The notes under the pieces were generated by a model. The model was not told the origin of the DNA, did no database searches, and saw nothing but the letters and a program-made list of their open reading frames with translations. The position numbers were made by a program, and so were the translations under genes. Positions 23,716-32,410 of a stretch of DNA of 64,000 bases are shown here, piece by piece; within the stretch, counting starts at the first letter, position 1; each line of letters begins with the position of its first letter. The DNA is from CAZWKX01 sp964614095 (GTDB lineage: Bacteria; Actinomycetota; Acidimicrobiia; Spongiisociales; UBA11373): the NCBI GenBank assembly GCA_964614095.1, contig CAZTJO010000005.1, positions 24,856-88,855 on the forward strand, read 5' to 3'.

Positions 23716-25518
23716 CTAGAACGCGGCGTCGTCCAGCGCCATCAGGTCACCCTGCTCGGCCTCGGCAAGGTTACGACGTATTGCCGCCTTCGGAAGCATG
23801 TTGGCGGCGAACCATCGCGCCGAGGCGATCTTGCCTTCATAGAAGTGACGATCGGTTGCCGCTTCGAGAGAACGCTCGGCAATCTCGGCGTGCCGCAGGA
23901 GGAGCCAGCCGACAACCACCTCGGCCAGGCCCTCCAGCAGCGAGTTTGTATGCAGTGCCACCTTGTACAGATGTTCAGGCTCCTCCATGGATGCCAAGGC
24001 GCTCGTCACCATGGCGCCAATCTGGTTCTGCACGTCCTCGACGGCCACACCCAGCAGCTTGCGCTCCTTGGTAAAGGCGTCCTCCCCGTCACCACCTTTC
24101 ACCGTCTCCATCAACGTCGCAGCAAACCGGGTCAACGTCACCCCTTGATCGCGGGCGATCTTGCGGAAAAAGAGGTCGAGCGCCTGTATGCCCGTGGTGC
24201 CCTCGTAGATGCTGTCGATCTTCGCGTCGCGGATGTACTGCTCCACCGGATAGTCCGTGGTGAAGCCGGAGCCACCCAACACCTGCAGCGACTGGCCCAG
24301 CACCTCGTACGCCCGCTCCGAGCAGTACCCCTTCACCAGCGGACACAGGAGTCCGGAGAGTTTTGCCCAATATTCGTCGTCGGGATGCAGCACCACCTGG
24401 TCGAGCACCCAGGCGGTGTACAGGACGAGCGCCCGCATGCCTTCGGCGTGAGCCTTCTGCAGCATGAGCATGCGGCGTACGTCGGGATGCTTGATGATCG
24501 GCACTCGCGGCGCCTCCGGATCTCGTGACTGAGTGAGATCCGACCCCTGGATACGGTCCCGCGCATAGGCGAGAGCATTGAGGTACGCCGTCGACAACGT
24601 CGCCGCAGACTTCGAGCCTATGGTCAATCGAGCGTCTTCGATGACTAAGAACATCTGCTTGATGCCTTCGTGCACCCCGCCAACCAGATATCCCTCACAC
24701 GGTCCCTCGAGGCCGAAGGCGATCTCACACGTGGTTGAGCCCCTGATGCCCATCTTGTCCTCGAGCCGTGTCGTGACCACGCCGTTGCGCTCGCCGATGC
24801 TTCCGTCGGCGTTCACCAAATGCTTGGGCACGATGAACATGGAGAGACCCTTAGTGCCGGGACGGGCCCCCTCCGGACGGGCCAGAACCAGGTGCACGAT
24901 GTTCTCGAAGTAGTCGTTGTCGCCACCGGTGACGAACCGCTTCACCCCCTCGATGTGGTAGGTGTTCCCCTCCACGTGACGAGCCTTGGTGGTGGCAGCC
25001 CCGACATCCGAGCCGGCATCGGCCTCCGTCAGCACCATGGTTGCCCCCCAGCGCCGGTCCAGCATGCGTTGGGCCCAGCATTTCCGCTGCTCCTCAGTAC
25101 CCACCTTGTCGATGACGTACGCCATCAGCGGTCCTCCGATGTAGAGGAATACCGCCGGGTTTGCCCCCACAAACAGCTCCTGAACCGCCCATCGGAGCGA
25201 GGGTGGTGCCCCGTACCCACCCAATCTCTCGGGCAGGCCGATTCGATCCCAGCCGCCGGCGAAGTAAGCGTCGAGACTGCCGTGCACGGATTCGGGCAGC
25301 TTGACCTCGCCATTCACCAGCTCGGGCTCTTCCCGGTCCGCATCGACAAATGACGCGGCGAACTGCTCCACGGCGAGGCGGTTGACCTCACGCAAGATGT
25401 CGCCGGCGCTTTTGAGGTCGATGGAGGCAAACGGCTCCCTGCCCAGGTAGTCCTGGATGAGGTTCGCCTCAAAAAGATTGAACTCGATATCACGAAAGTC
25501 GGCCAAGTAGTGCGACAT
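23716..25518 (-). CDS. Acyl-CoA dehydrogenase (large, FadE-like)
   Basis: The 600-aa flavoenzyme introduces the alpha-beta double bond of acyl-CoA thioesters in fatty-acid or branched-acid oxidation, passing electrons to ETF. Visible family signatures are MVLTEADAGSDVGAATTKA, KMGIRGSTTCEIAF, QVLGGSGFTTDYPVEQYIRDAKIDSIYEGTTGIQALDL, in which the Glu of YEGTTGIQ is the usual base in this long subfamily, plus a C-terminal helical extension (about 440-600). The divergent TetR gene 70 bases away is the likely regulator. Its electrons may reach the quinone pool through the EtfD-like protein at 12.85-15.0 kb, given an ETF elsewhere. Confidence 0.93.
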   Translation of the reverse strand: MSHYLADFRDIEFNLFEANLIQDYLGREPFASIDLKSAGDILREVNRLAVEQFAASFVDADREEPELVNGEVKLPESVHGSLDAYFAGGWDRIGLPERLGGYGAPPSLRWAVQELFVGANPAVFLYIGGPLMAYVIDKVGTEEQRKCWAQRMLDRRWGATMVLTEADAGSDVGAATTKARHVEGNTYHIEGVKRFVTGGDNDYFENIVHLVLARPEGARPGTKGLSMFIVPKHLVNADGSIGERNGVVTTRLEDKMGIRGSTTCEIAFGLEGPCEGYLVGGVHEGIKQMFLVIEDARLTIGSKSAATLSTAYLNALAYARDRIQGSDLTQSRDPEAPRVPIIKHPDVRRMLMLQKAHAEGMRALVLYTAWVLDQVVLHPDDEYWAKLSGLLCPLVKGYCSERAYEVLGQSLQVLGGSGFTTDYPVEQYIRDAKIDSIYEGTTGIQALDLFFRKIARDQGVTLTRFAATLMETVKGGDGEDAFTKERKLLGVAVEDVQNQIGAMVTSALASMEEPEHLYKVALHTNSLLEGLAEVVVGWLLLRHAEIAERSLEAATDRHFYEGKIASARWFAANMLPKAAIRRNLAEAEQGDLMALDDAAF

Positions 25519-25588
25519 GGCTCCTCAATTCGCCGATTTTGAGCGATCGTCCTAATTTGAGTATACGTAGCCAGCAAGGGAGACAGAC
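25519..25588. promoter_or_regulatory. Divergent promoter region, acyl-CoA dehydrogenase / TetR
   Basis: These 70 bases separate the two divergent starts. Two direct repeats, ATTTTGAG and AATTTGAG, flank a CGATCG palindrome. A TetR operator is likely to lie here, but no long palindrome is obvious. Confidence 0.4.
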
Positions 25589-26161
25589 GTGCGGCGATAC
25601 CGGCCCGGCATGGAGACACAACGCCGCATACTCGAGGCCATCCGCTCACTTCTCTCCGAGGGTGGCCTTACAGCAGCAACGGTGCGCGCCATATGCGAGC
25701 GCGCTGGAATCCGGCCCGGCTCCTTCTACAACCTCTTTTCCAGCAAGGAATCTGCCATTGTCACCGTCGTCCGTGAAGCGCTCGAGGCAGTCGACCCCGA
25801 CCCCGATCACACCGGACGCGACACCATCGAGGATCTCATCGATGCTTTTGTGTGTTTTGTCGACGGACGGCCCACGCTGGCCCGCATCTACATGCAGATG
25901 GCTGTCACATCTCCAGGCAGCGATAGCCACCTCGCCGCCCGGATCCTTCGCCACCACCGCAATCGTCTCGAACGTTTCACCATCGCCTTGGCACGAAATG
26001 ATCCGAAACGCACAGGATTCGAAACAGCCCGCGGCGCCGAGCTGCTGCTGGCCGCCCTCAACGGCCTGGCCCTCTCCAAGATCGTGGATCCTGATCTCGA
26101 CTTCGGCGCCCACGCCCGGAGCCTGCTTGCCGCCCCGCTGATCGTCGGCTCACGAACCTAG
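25589..26161 (+). CDS. TetR-family transcriptional regulator
   Basis: The 190-aa protein has the N-terminal TetR HTH (RRILEAIRSLLSEGGLTAATVRAICERAGIRPGSFYNLFSSKESAI, about 11-55), including the typical GxxxGSFYxxFxxKE core. The C-terminal ligand-binding domain is helical (residues 60-190). GTG 25589 has AGGGAG upstream. It is divergent from the acyl-CoA dehydrogenase, the usual arrangement for FadR/KstR-like repressors that sense acyl-CoA. The stop overlaps that of the convergent M20 peptidase by four bases (CTAG). Confidence 0.9.
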   Translation: MRRYRPGMETQRRILEAIRSLLSEGGLTAATVRAICERAGIRPGSFYNLFSSKESAIVTVVREALEAVDPDPDHTGRDTIEDLIDAFVCFVDGRPTLARIYMQMAVTSPGSDSHLAARILRHHRNRLERFTIALARNDPKRTGFETARGAELLLAALNGLALSKIVDPDLDFGAHARSLLAAPLIVGSRT

Positions 26162-27612
26162 GCAGACCCGGTGGCGCGCACGATGAGGCGCCGGTAGAAC
26201 GCAACCGCGCCATCGGCATCTGCGAGGCGCAAACGCTCTCCGACACCGTGCACCCGGCTCAAGTCATCCCCTCCAACACGAAACGGGATGAACCGATAAA
26301 CCGCATCGGCCAGACGTAAGAAGTGCCGCGAGTCGGTAGCGCCCATGACTATCCACGGAGCAACCACGGTGTCGGGAAACACATCGTCGATGGTGTCGGC
26401 GATGGTGCGGAACGATTCCGATCCTGGGTCTGACAGCGGCGAAGGATCCGGCGAGAAGCTGCTGGCCAACTCCGCCACTTGAACGCCGTCGCCGACGACG
26501 CGGCGCACGTGGGCCAGCACATCATCGGCGGTGTCGCCCGGGATCACCCTGAAGTTCACCACCGCCCGGGCCTGCTGCGGAAGCACGTTCGCCCTGACTC
26601 CCCCTTCAATGATCGTCACCGCGCCCGTCGTCCGGGCGAGAGCATCCGACAGCGGTGTCGATTGATGGCTACGCCCACCAAGCAGGCTTGTGGCGCGCCG
26701 GGCCAAAGCCTTGCGCGGAAACACCGCGGCAAGAACCTCCCTCTGCACGTCTCCCCGCGCCGGCATCGGCTGTTCTTCGAGCCGGGCGACTGCGGCGGCA
26801 AGACGCCCCACGGCGGTGTGGGCCGGTGGCACGGACGAGTGCCCACCGGGGCCGGTGACGCTCAGCTCCACGTTCAGATAGCCCTTCTCTCCGATCCCCA
26901 GCAGGGCAATCGGCTCCGCGGCCCCGCCGATCAGTTGTTCGCCGATGACGCCGCCCTCGTCGAGCACAAATCCAAACCGAACCCCACGCACCGCAAGCAT
27001 GTCGGCGACGGCGGCGGCACCGGCCGCTCCGCCGGTCTCCTCGTCGTGCCCAAGCGAGATGTACACAGATGCCTCGGGTGCATAACCCTCGGTAAGCAGA
27101 CTCTCCACCGCCTCGAATATGGCGATGAGCGGCCCTTTGTCGTCGAGGGCACCTCGTCCATAAAGATGGAAGTCGCTGCGCTCACCGGCAAATGGAGGAA
27201 ACTCCCATTGCGCTTCGGTGCCCGGCTCCACCGGGACAACATCCATGTGCGCCATCAGAAGCACCGGAGCGGCTTCGGCGCGCCTGCCCTCCCACACGTA
27301 CAGCAATGAGTGCCCGGCCACGATCTCGTGCTCGAGCCGCTGGTAAGTCAATGGGTAGGTTCGCCTCAGGAAGGCGTGGAAGTCATCAAACGGGGCCGCA
27401 TCAACAAGGTCTGCGTCCTCGTGTCCAACGGTGCGAATCTGCACCGCCTCGGCCAGATGATCCAGGAAGGCGACCCCGAGAGGGCCCGGCTGCGCGGACT
27501 TGAGAGCAGCACCGCCGGAGTCCCTGCTGCTCCAGCGCCGCCTCAGGGCGACGGCCGCAGCAGCGCCGAGCCCGGCGCCTGCCACAAAGCCGATACGTCT
27601 TCTGGTCGACAT
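26158..27612 (-). CDS. M20-family peptidase (carboxypeptidase S-like)
   Basis: The 484-aa protein is a di-zinc metallopeptidase with an N-terminal hydrophobic anchor (RRIGFVAGAGLGAAAAVAL). Metal and catalytic motifs are LLMAHMDVVPVEP (His-x-Asp), GRGALDDKGPLI (bridging Asp), SLGHDEETGG (Glu-Glu), and GATDSRHFL (His) near the C-terminus, with a dimerisation domain in between. ATG 27612 was chosen; a TTG one codon upstream is less likely. The length fits the CPS1/PM20D1 subfamily, which hydrolyses peptides or N-acyl amino acids. The substrate is not determined. Confidence 0.9.
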   Translation of the reverse strand: MSTRRRIGFVAGAGLGAAAAVALRRRWSSRDSGGAALKSAQPGPLGVAFLDHLAEAVQIRTVGHEDADLVDAAPFDDFHAFLRRTYPLTYQRLEHEIVAGHSLLYVWEGRRAEAAPVLLMAHMDVVPVEPGTEAQWEFPPFAGERSDFHLYGRGALDDKGPLIAIFEAVESLLTEGYAPEASVYISLGHDEETGGAAGAAAVADMLAVRGVRFGFVLDEGGVIGEQLIGGAAEPIALLGIGEKGYLNVELSVTGPGGHSSVPPAHTAVGRLAAAVARLEEQPMPARGDVQREVLAAVFPRKALARRATSLLGGRSHQSTPLSDALARTTGAVTIIEGGVRANVLPQQARAVVNFRVIPGDTADDVLAHVRRVVGDGVQVAELASSFSPDPSPLSDPGSESFRTIADTIDDVFPDTVVAPWIVMGATDSRHFLRLADAVYRFIPFRVGGDDLSRVHGVGERLRLADADGAVAFYRRLIVRATGSA

Positions 27613-27690
27613 CAATCCCCCGGTGTTTGATGCTACGCCGCAGCCACCCGCTCCGACTGCCCTCGATTCGCCCGTCTAGGGTGAGGTGCT

Positions 27691-28701
27691 GTGCACTGGC
27701 TCGATCGTGTCGCCGCACACACCCTGGCCCGCACCCCCCCGCACCGGCGGGTATTCCGCCATGGCTGGGGTGATATCGACATCCTCGATTACTACGTGGC
27801 CAACGCCAGACACGCCCCACCCATACCGAAAATCCCGTTCACCACGCAGCCGGCAAGGCGCGAGGACGGCATAGTAATCCAGGATCTCACCTTCGAGAGC
27901 CCCGGCGAGAACCTGCCGGAACCGGCCCGCCTAGCTCGGGCCCGGCTGATCACCACCGATGAGGAACCGGAGCGCCTGGTTCTGCTCGCCGCAGCCTGGA
28001 ATGAACACGGCTATGCACCCCGTACCAAGCTGGCCCATGTCCTCGCCGAACGCGGAATCGCGTCCGTCATGCTCGAGCAGCCCTTCTACGGAGCACGTAG
28101 TCCCGCGCCCGACGGCGACCAGCCCATCGCCCGTGTTTCGGACTTCGCCGTCATGGGGCGAAGCGCCGTTGGCGAAGGCCGGGTGCTTGCCGATCACTTC
28201 CGCCGCCTCGGCTACACCGTTGGGGTCAGCGGCTTCAGCATGGGAGGCAATACCGCCGCGTATGTTGCTGCCACGGTGCCCTTTGCGGTGGCGGCGGCTC
28301 CGATCGCGGCCGCCCACTCTGCAGCACCTCCCTTCCTCCATGGTCTTGTCGGTCTCACCTTCGACTGGGACGCCCTCGGAGGCGACAACCCCGACACCAG
28401 ACATCGGCTGTACGATTTCCTGCTCTCGGCCAGCGTCCTGTACTTCAACCCGCCGGCCGCACCGGAAGCCGCCGTCCTGCTGGCGGCGACTCGAGACGGC
28501 TACGTTCCCACAAGTTCGGTTCAGGCCATCCACCGCCACTGGCCCGGATCAAGTATGCGATGGGCCAACGCCGGCCACGGGAGCCTGCTCTGGCACCACA
28601 AGCACCGCTTCGTCGAGGTTATCGTCGACTCATTCGACCGCCTCGCCGGGGCAAACTCGGCTTCCGGGGGCGGGCCCGATCTGCCCGCGGTCGCCGGATA
28701 A
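27691..28701 (+). CDS. ABHD18-like (DUF2048) alpha/beta hydrolase
   Basis: The 336-aa protein resembles the ABHD18/DUF2048 family of alpha/beta hydrolases. It has RLVLLAAAWNEHGYAPRT, MLEQPFYGARSPAP, VSDFAVMGRSAVGEGRVLADHFRRLGY, the nucleophile elbow VSGFSMGGNTAAYVA (Ser), and late Asp/His segments (ATRDGYVP, AGHGSLLWHH). The start is GTG 27691. It ends 26 bases before the heliorhodopsin start on the same strand, with no terminator, so the two probably form an operon. The substrate is unknown; lipid or ester hydrolysis is possible. The family match is by motif recall. Confidence 0.75.
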   Translation: MHWLDRVAAHTLARTPPHRRVFRHGWGDIDILDYYVANARHAPPIPKIPFTTQPARREDGIVIQDLTFESPGENLPEPARLARARLITTDEEPERLVLLAAAWNEHGYAPRTKLAHVLAERGIASVMLEQPFYGARSPAPDGDQPIARVSDFAVMGRSAVGEGRVLADHFRRLGYTVGVSGFSMGGNTAAYVAATVPFAVAAAPIAAAHSAAPPFLHGLVGLTFDWDALGGDNPDTRHRLYDFLLSASVLYFNPPAAPEAAVLLAATRDGYVPTSSVQAIHRHWPGSSMRWANAGHGSLLWHHKHRFVEVIVDSFDRLAGANSASGGGPDLPAVAG

Positions 28702-28727
28702 ATTCCGGTTCTCATAGGAGCACTGAA

Positions 28728-29516
28728 ATGACAAGAATCCGTCATATGAACAGCACACCCGAACAAGGCCGCATGCGGCGCCTTCGTGCCGGGAACATCA
28801 TCGTCGGCCTGGTGCACCTCGCCCAGGCCGCGGCCATCCTCGCCCTCAGCAACGAATTCGCCATACCGGTATCGGCGGCCTACCAGAAAGGCCCCCCGGG
28901 CACGGCCCTGCCCGAACCGACCACAGTTTTCGACGTCCGCTACGGCGTGGCCGTTGCCTTGTTCCTGGGACTCGCCGCCCTCGACCACCTGCTCGTCGCC
29001 ACCCCCAGGATTGTGGGCTGGTACGAGAGGAACCTGCGCAACACCATCAACTACGCCCGTTGGATCGAGTACTCGGTGAGCGCCTCGATCATGGTTGTGC
29101 TCATCGCCATGCTCACCGGCATCACCAACATCTTCGCACTGATCGGCCTGTTTGGAGCCAATGCCGCCATGATCCTGTTCGGTCTGCTCATGGAGCGGGT
29201 GAACCAGGGCCGGGACAAGGTCGATTGGTGGCCGTTCGTGTTCGGCTCCATCATCGGAATAGTGCCTTGGATCGCTATCGGTCTTGCCCTGGGAGGAGCA
29301 CAGGCGACCCACGGAGGTGTGCCCGGGTTTGTGTTCGGGATCTTCGTGTCGCTGTTTGTCTTCTTCAACAGCTTCGCTGTCAACCAGGTGCTCCAGTACC
29401 GCGGCGTGGGAAAATGGAGGGACTACCTGTACGGCGAGAAGGCCTACATAGTGCTCAGCCTCGCCGCCAAGAGTGCACTCGCCTGGCAGGTGTTCGGCGG
29501 CACGCTCGCCGGCTGA
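28728..29516 (+). CDS. Heliorhodopsin
   Basis: The 262-aa, seven-helix protein is a heliorhodopsin, a light-sensing retinal protein with inverted topology (N-terminus inside). The retinal Schiff-base lysine is Lys248 in SLAAKSALAWQ; the counterion is Glu114 in ARWIEYSVSASIM. With a constant offset of seven from the prototype 48C12, the recalled pocket residues also align: His30, Gln33, His87, Tyr99, Asn108 and Ser244; the position of Ser112 is Ala119 here. Other family features are NAAMILFGLLMERVN and WWPFVFGSIIGIVPW. ATG 28728 has AGGAG seven bases upstream. No photolyase, carotenoid or retinal-biosynthesis gene is nearby. It follows the ABHD18-like gene by 26 bases. The physiological role in actinobacteria is unsettled. 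Confidence 0.95.
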   Translation: MTRIRHMNSTPEQGRMRRLRAGNIIVGLVHLAQAAAILALSNEFAIPVSAAYQKGPPGTALPEPTTVFDVRYGVAVALFLGLAALDHLLVATPRIVGWYERNLRNTINYARWIEYSVSASIMVVLIAMLTGITNIFALIGLFGANAAMILFGLLMERVNQGRDKVDWWPFVFGSIIGIVPWIAIGLALGGAQATHGGVPGFVFGIFVSLFVFFNSFAVNQVLQYRGVGKWRDYLYGEKAYIVLSLAAKSALAWQVFGGTLAG

Positions 29517-29723
29517 TTGCGCCGGCAACCCGTGGCACGAGCTCGGCGCCGTACGTTGGAGCCGGCGCCATGGCCCGCCCGGCGTCGGATAAAGTCTGAC
29601 CAGGCAACATGATCAGTCCCGGGGAGTGGAACATGTTTGCCTCACCTACACCCTTTTGATCCCGGGCGAGCAGCAGGCTCCCGAGTTCCCCGGCGCCCCA
29701 GCAGCAAGACTGGATCGAGGATC

Positions 29724-31145
29724 ATGAAATCCCGCAAGAAGAAAGACCACGGCCTGCGGTTCCCGCTCATGGCCCTGCTGCTAACCGTGGCCCTGGGTGC
29801 CCTCATCCTTGCCGCCGTGTCTTGGGGCGTCCGTAATGAAGAGAGGGACCTCACCGGGCGCGCCGAGGCCGTGCTCGCCGGCACCGACCTGGATGTCGAG
29901 TTCGAGGGACGTTATGCGGTTCTTGCGGGATTTGTCTCGAACCAGCTGGCCCTCGACGAAGCCGCCGCCTCGGTCGAAGAGCTACGCGGCGTACACAGCA
30001 TCAACACCGATGCCGTTCTCATCGCGACCGAGGCTGTAGACAACGGTGCCGGGCCGGGTGTCGCACACGTCGATGCCGTAGTCCGAGCCGACGCTATCAC
30101 GCTGTCCGGCGTCGTGCCCGACCAAGCCGCCGTAGACGCCATCGTGGCCGCCGCTGAGGAGAGGTTCGGGGCCGACTCCGTCATCAATGAGCTCCTGGTC
30201 AACCCCGATGTCTCCGCCCCGGAATGGCTTGCCACCGTACCTGGGGTGCTGCGAGTGATGGATGGGTTCACCGAGGGCGGCGTCGGATTCTCGGGCACCG
30301 AGGTTCTGATCGCCGGTATCGTCGACTCGGCGCCGGCACGGGCCAATCTCGTCGATGCCGTGACCGCGGCGGTGGGTGACACCGCCACCGTCGAATACCA
30401 GCTTCTGGTGGTCGTCGTGGACCCTCCTACGCTCGGGGCCGTGTTCGATCAAGGAACCCTCACCCTGCGCGGGCTCCTGCCCGACGAGTCCTTGGTCGAC
30501 GACATCGCCGCGGCCGCAGAGGCGAGCTTCGGAGCCGCAAACGTGGACGACCGGCTCACCGCCGGCGACTCGGTCGGTTCGCCGCCTTATCTCGAATCCA
30601 TTCCCGGGATCTTTGCCGACCTGGCCCAGCTCGACGCCTGGACCATCACCCTCCAGGACGATGTCATCACCATCTGGGGCCGAGGCTCTGCAGAGGCCGT
30701 GTCGACTGCCGACGCTGCGCTTGCCGGCCTCGTCGCCGAAGACCTCGAGGTCATCGTCGATCTCGAAGACAACAACAGCAGCATCGCCTCATTTCTCACC
30801 GAGCTGCTAAGCGGTTCCAGCAACTTCGAGACGGGAAGCGCCGTCCTCAGCGCCGAGGCAAAGGACCTGCTCGATGTTGCCATCGATGTCCTGCTCGACA
30901 ACCCCAATGCAGAGTTGGTTGTCGAGGGTCACACAGACAACGTCGGGGATGCCCAGTTCAACCTGGCCCTGAGCGAGGCCAGGGCACAGGCCGTCGTCGA
31001 CTATCTCGTCGCCGGCGGCGTCTCTGCGGACCGGCTCTCGGCGATCGGCTTCGGTGAGAGTGACCCCATCGCCAACAACTCCACCGAAGAGGGCAGAGCA
31101 CAGAACCGGCGCATCGAGTTTGTGATCCAGGAAGGAGACGGCTGA
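29724..31145 (+). CDS. ArfA/OmpATb-like protein (TM, BON-like repeats, OmpA domain)
   Basis: The 473-aa protein has a basic cytoplasmic N-terminus, one transmembrane helix (FPLMALLLTVALGALILAAVSW, about 13-34), several BON-like repeats (about 50-340; for example AVVRADAITLSGVVPDQAAVDAIVAAAEERFG and GVFDQGTLTLRGLLPDESLVDDIAAAAEASFG), and a C-terminal OmpA peptidoglycan-binding domain (VVEGHTDNVGDAQFNLALSEARAQAVVDYL... GESDPIANNSTEEGRAQNRRIEF). This is the architecture of mycobacterial ArfA (Rv0899). Its role is probably anchoring to peptidoglycan and envelope adaptation. It is translationally coupled to the next gene (TGATG overlap). Confidence 0.85.
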   Translation: MKSRKKKDHGLRFPLMALLLTVALGALILAAVSWGVRNEERDLTGRAEAVLAGTDLDVEFEGRYAVLAGFVSNQLALDEAAASVEELRGVHSINTDAVLIATEAVDNGAGPGVAHVDAVVRADAITLSGVVPDQAAVDAIVAAAEERFGADSVINELLVNPDVSAPEWLATVPGVLRVMDGFTEGGVGFSGTEVLIAGIVDSAPARANLVDAVTAAVGDTATVEYQLLVVVVDPPTLGAVFDQGTLTLRGLLPDESLVDDIAAAAEASFGAANVDDRLTAGDSVGSPPYLESIPGIFADLAQLDAWTITLQDDVITIWGRGSAEAVSTADAALAGLVAEDLEVIVDLEDNNSSIASFLTELLSGSSNFETGSAVLSAEAKDLLDVAIDVLLDNPNAELVVEGHTDNVGDAQFNLALSEARAQAVVDYLVAGGVSADRLSAIGFGESDPIANNSTEEGRAQNRRIEFVIQEGDG

Positions 31146-32380
31146 TGCGAGGCACCGAATACGCCATCCTTGAGATCATCTGGTGGATGCTGGCCGCTGC
31201 CTTCATCGGCTTCCTCATTGGATGGATCGTGCGCCGCTTCTTCCTGCAGCGCACACTGGAGCGTGAGTACCAAACCAAGCTCGGCACCGCACACGAGCAG
31301 GCGGCGCATCTGCGCGAAGAACTGAACGAGTGGAAGCTGAGCGTTTCCGCCCTCGACAAGCGGCTGACCAAGACCGGGGCCGATCTCGCCGGTGTTCGGG
31401 ACGACGCGGCCGAGAAGACCGCCGGCCTCGAGGCCCGAGCCAGAGAGCTGGCAGAGGCACGATCCATCATGGAGAAGCAGCAGTCGGCGCTTGTTGAACT
31501 GCAGAGTGAGATGACCACTCGGCAGAGCGAGCTCGAGTCGGCAACTGAAGGTATCAGCCAACTCGAATCCACCATCAAGAGCCTGCGGCAGGATCTCGAG
31601 ACGGCGCAACAGAAGACCGACGATACGGAGAGCCGGTTCGGCGGCATCATCAAAGACAAAGATGCCGAAATCTCCCGCCTCGTCGAAGAGGCTGCTGCAA
31701 TCCCCTCCCTCGAGGCTGAGTTGGAGCAGCAGTCACTGGGCATCGGCGACCTCGAACGCCACCTAGAGGAGAGCCGGGAACGTCTCGGCCGCCTCGAAGA
31801 GGAACTCGCCACCGTCACAGAAGATCTTGCCCGCGGCGACGCCGGTCTATCGGAGCGAGATGATCGCATCTCCGAGCTGACGGCGCAGCTCGCCGCGATT
31901 CCTCAAGAGCGGGCAGAGACACTGGCCGAGCTGGAGGAACGCGATGAACGCATCACCGAGCTGGAAGCTCAGCTGTACTCGGCCGTCCAGGATCAGATCG
32001 AAAGCACTGCCGAACTCCACGAAAGGGATGAACGAATCGCCCAGCTCGAGTCCAGACTGGGCCTCTCCGGATGGCAGGAGCCCCGGTACCCCGATCGCGA
32101 CACCGCCATCGTGCGCATGGCTGAGATCGCACAGCGCACTCGCGGCTCGGGCCCCATCGTCGACGACGACCTCAAGCTGATTCACGGGGTGGGGCCGCAG
32201 CTGGAGCGGCTGCTCAAGAGCCTCGGCATCACGAGCTTCCGGCAAGTGGCCAACCTCCAGACCGACGACATCGCCTACGTCTCCGCAGCGCTGTCCGCTT
32301 TCCCCGGCCGCATCGAACGCGACAACTGGATGGCGAGCGCAGCCGAACAGCACCGAAAGATGTACGGCGAGCCGCCCTAG
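31145..32380 (+). CDS. Membrane-anchored coiled-coil protein with C-terminal HhH domain
   Basis: The 411-aa protein has an N-terminal transmembrane helix (ILEIIWWMLAAAFIGFLIGWIVRRFF), a very long coiled coil (about 35-300) with repeating ERDxRIxELxxQL units of about 30 residues near its end, and a C-terminal helix-hairpin-helix-like module (DDLKLIHGVGPQLERLLKSLGITSFRQVANL...). It overlaps the ArfA-like stop by one base (TGATG), so it is translated with it. The coiled coil is probably cytoplasmic and could span from the envelope complex to DNA or protein partners. I do not recognise a named family for the whole protein. Confidence 0.75.
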   Translation: MRGTEYAILEIIWWMLAAAFIGFLIGWIVRRFFLQRTLEREYQTKLGTAHEQAAHLREELNEWKLSVSALDKRLTKTGADLAGVRDDAAEKTAGLEARARELAEARSIMEKQQSALVELQSEMTTRQSELESATEGISQLESTIKSLRQDLETAQQKTDDTESRFGGIIKDKDAEISRLVEEAAAIPSLEAELEQQSLGIGDLERHLEESRERLGRLEEELATVTEDLARGDAGLSERDDRISELTAQLAAIPQERAETLAELEERDERITELEAQLYSAVQDQIESTAELHERDERIAQLESRLGLSGWQEPRYPDRDTAIVRMAEIAQRTRGSGPIVDDDLKLIHGVGPQLERLLKSLGITSFRQVANLQTDDIAYVSAALSAFPGRIERDNWMASAAEQHRKMYGEPP

Positions 32381-32410
32381 AGCCGAGCCGCATTCAACGA
32401 GGAGGTCTCT

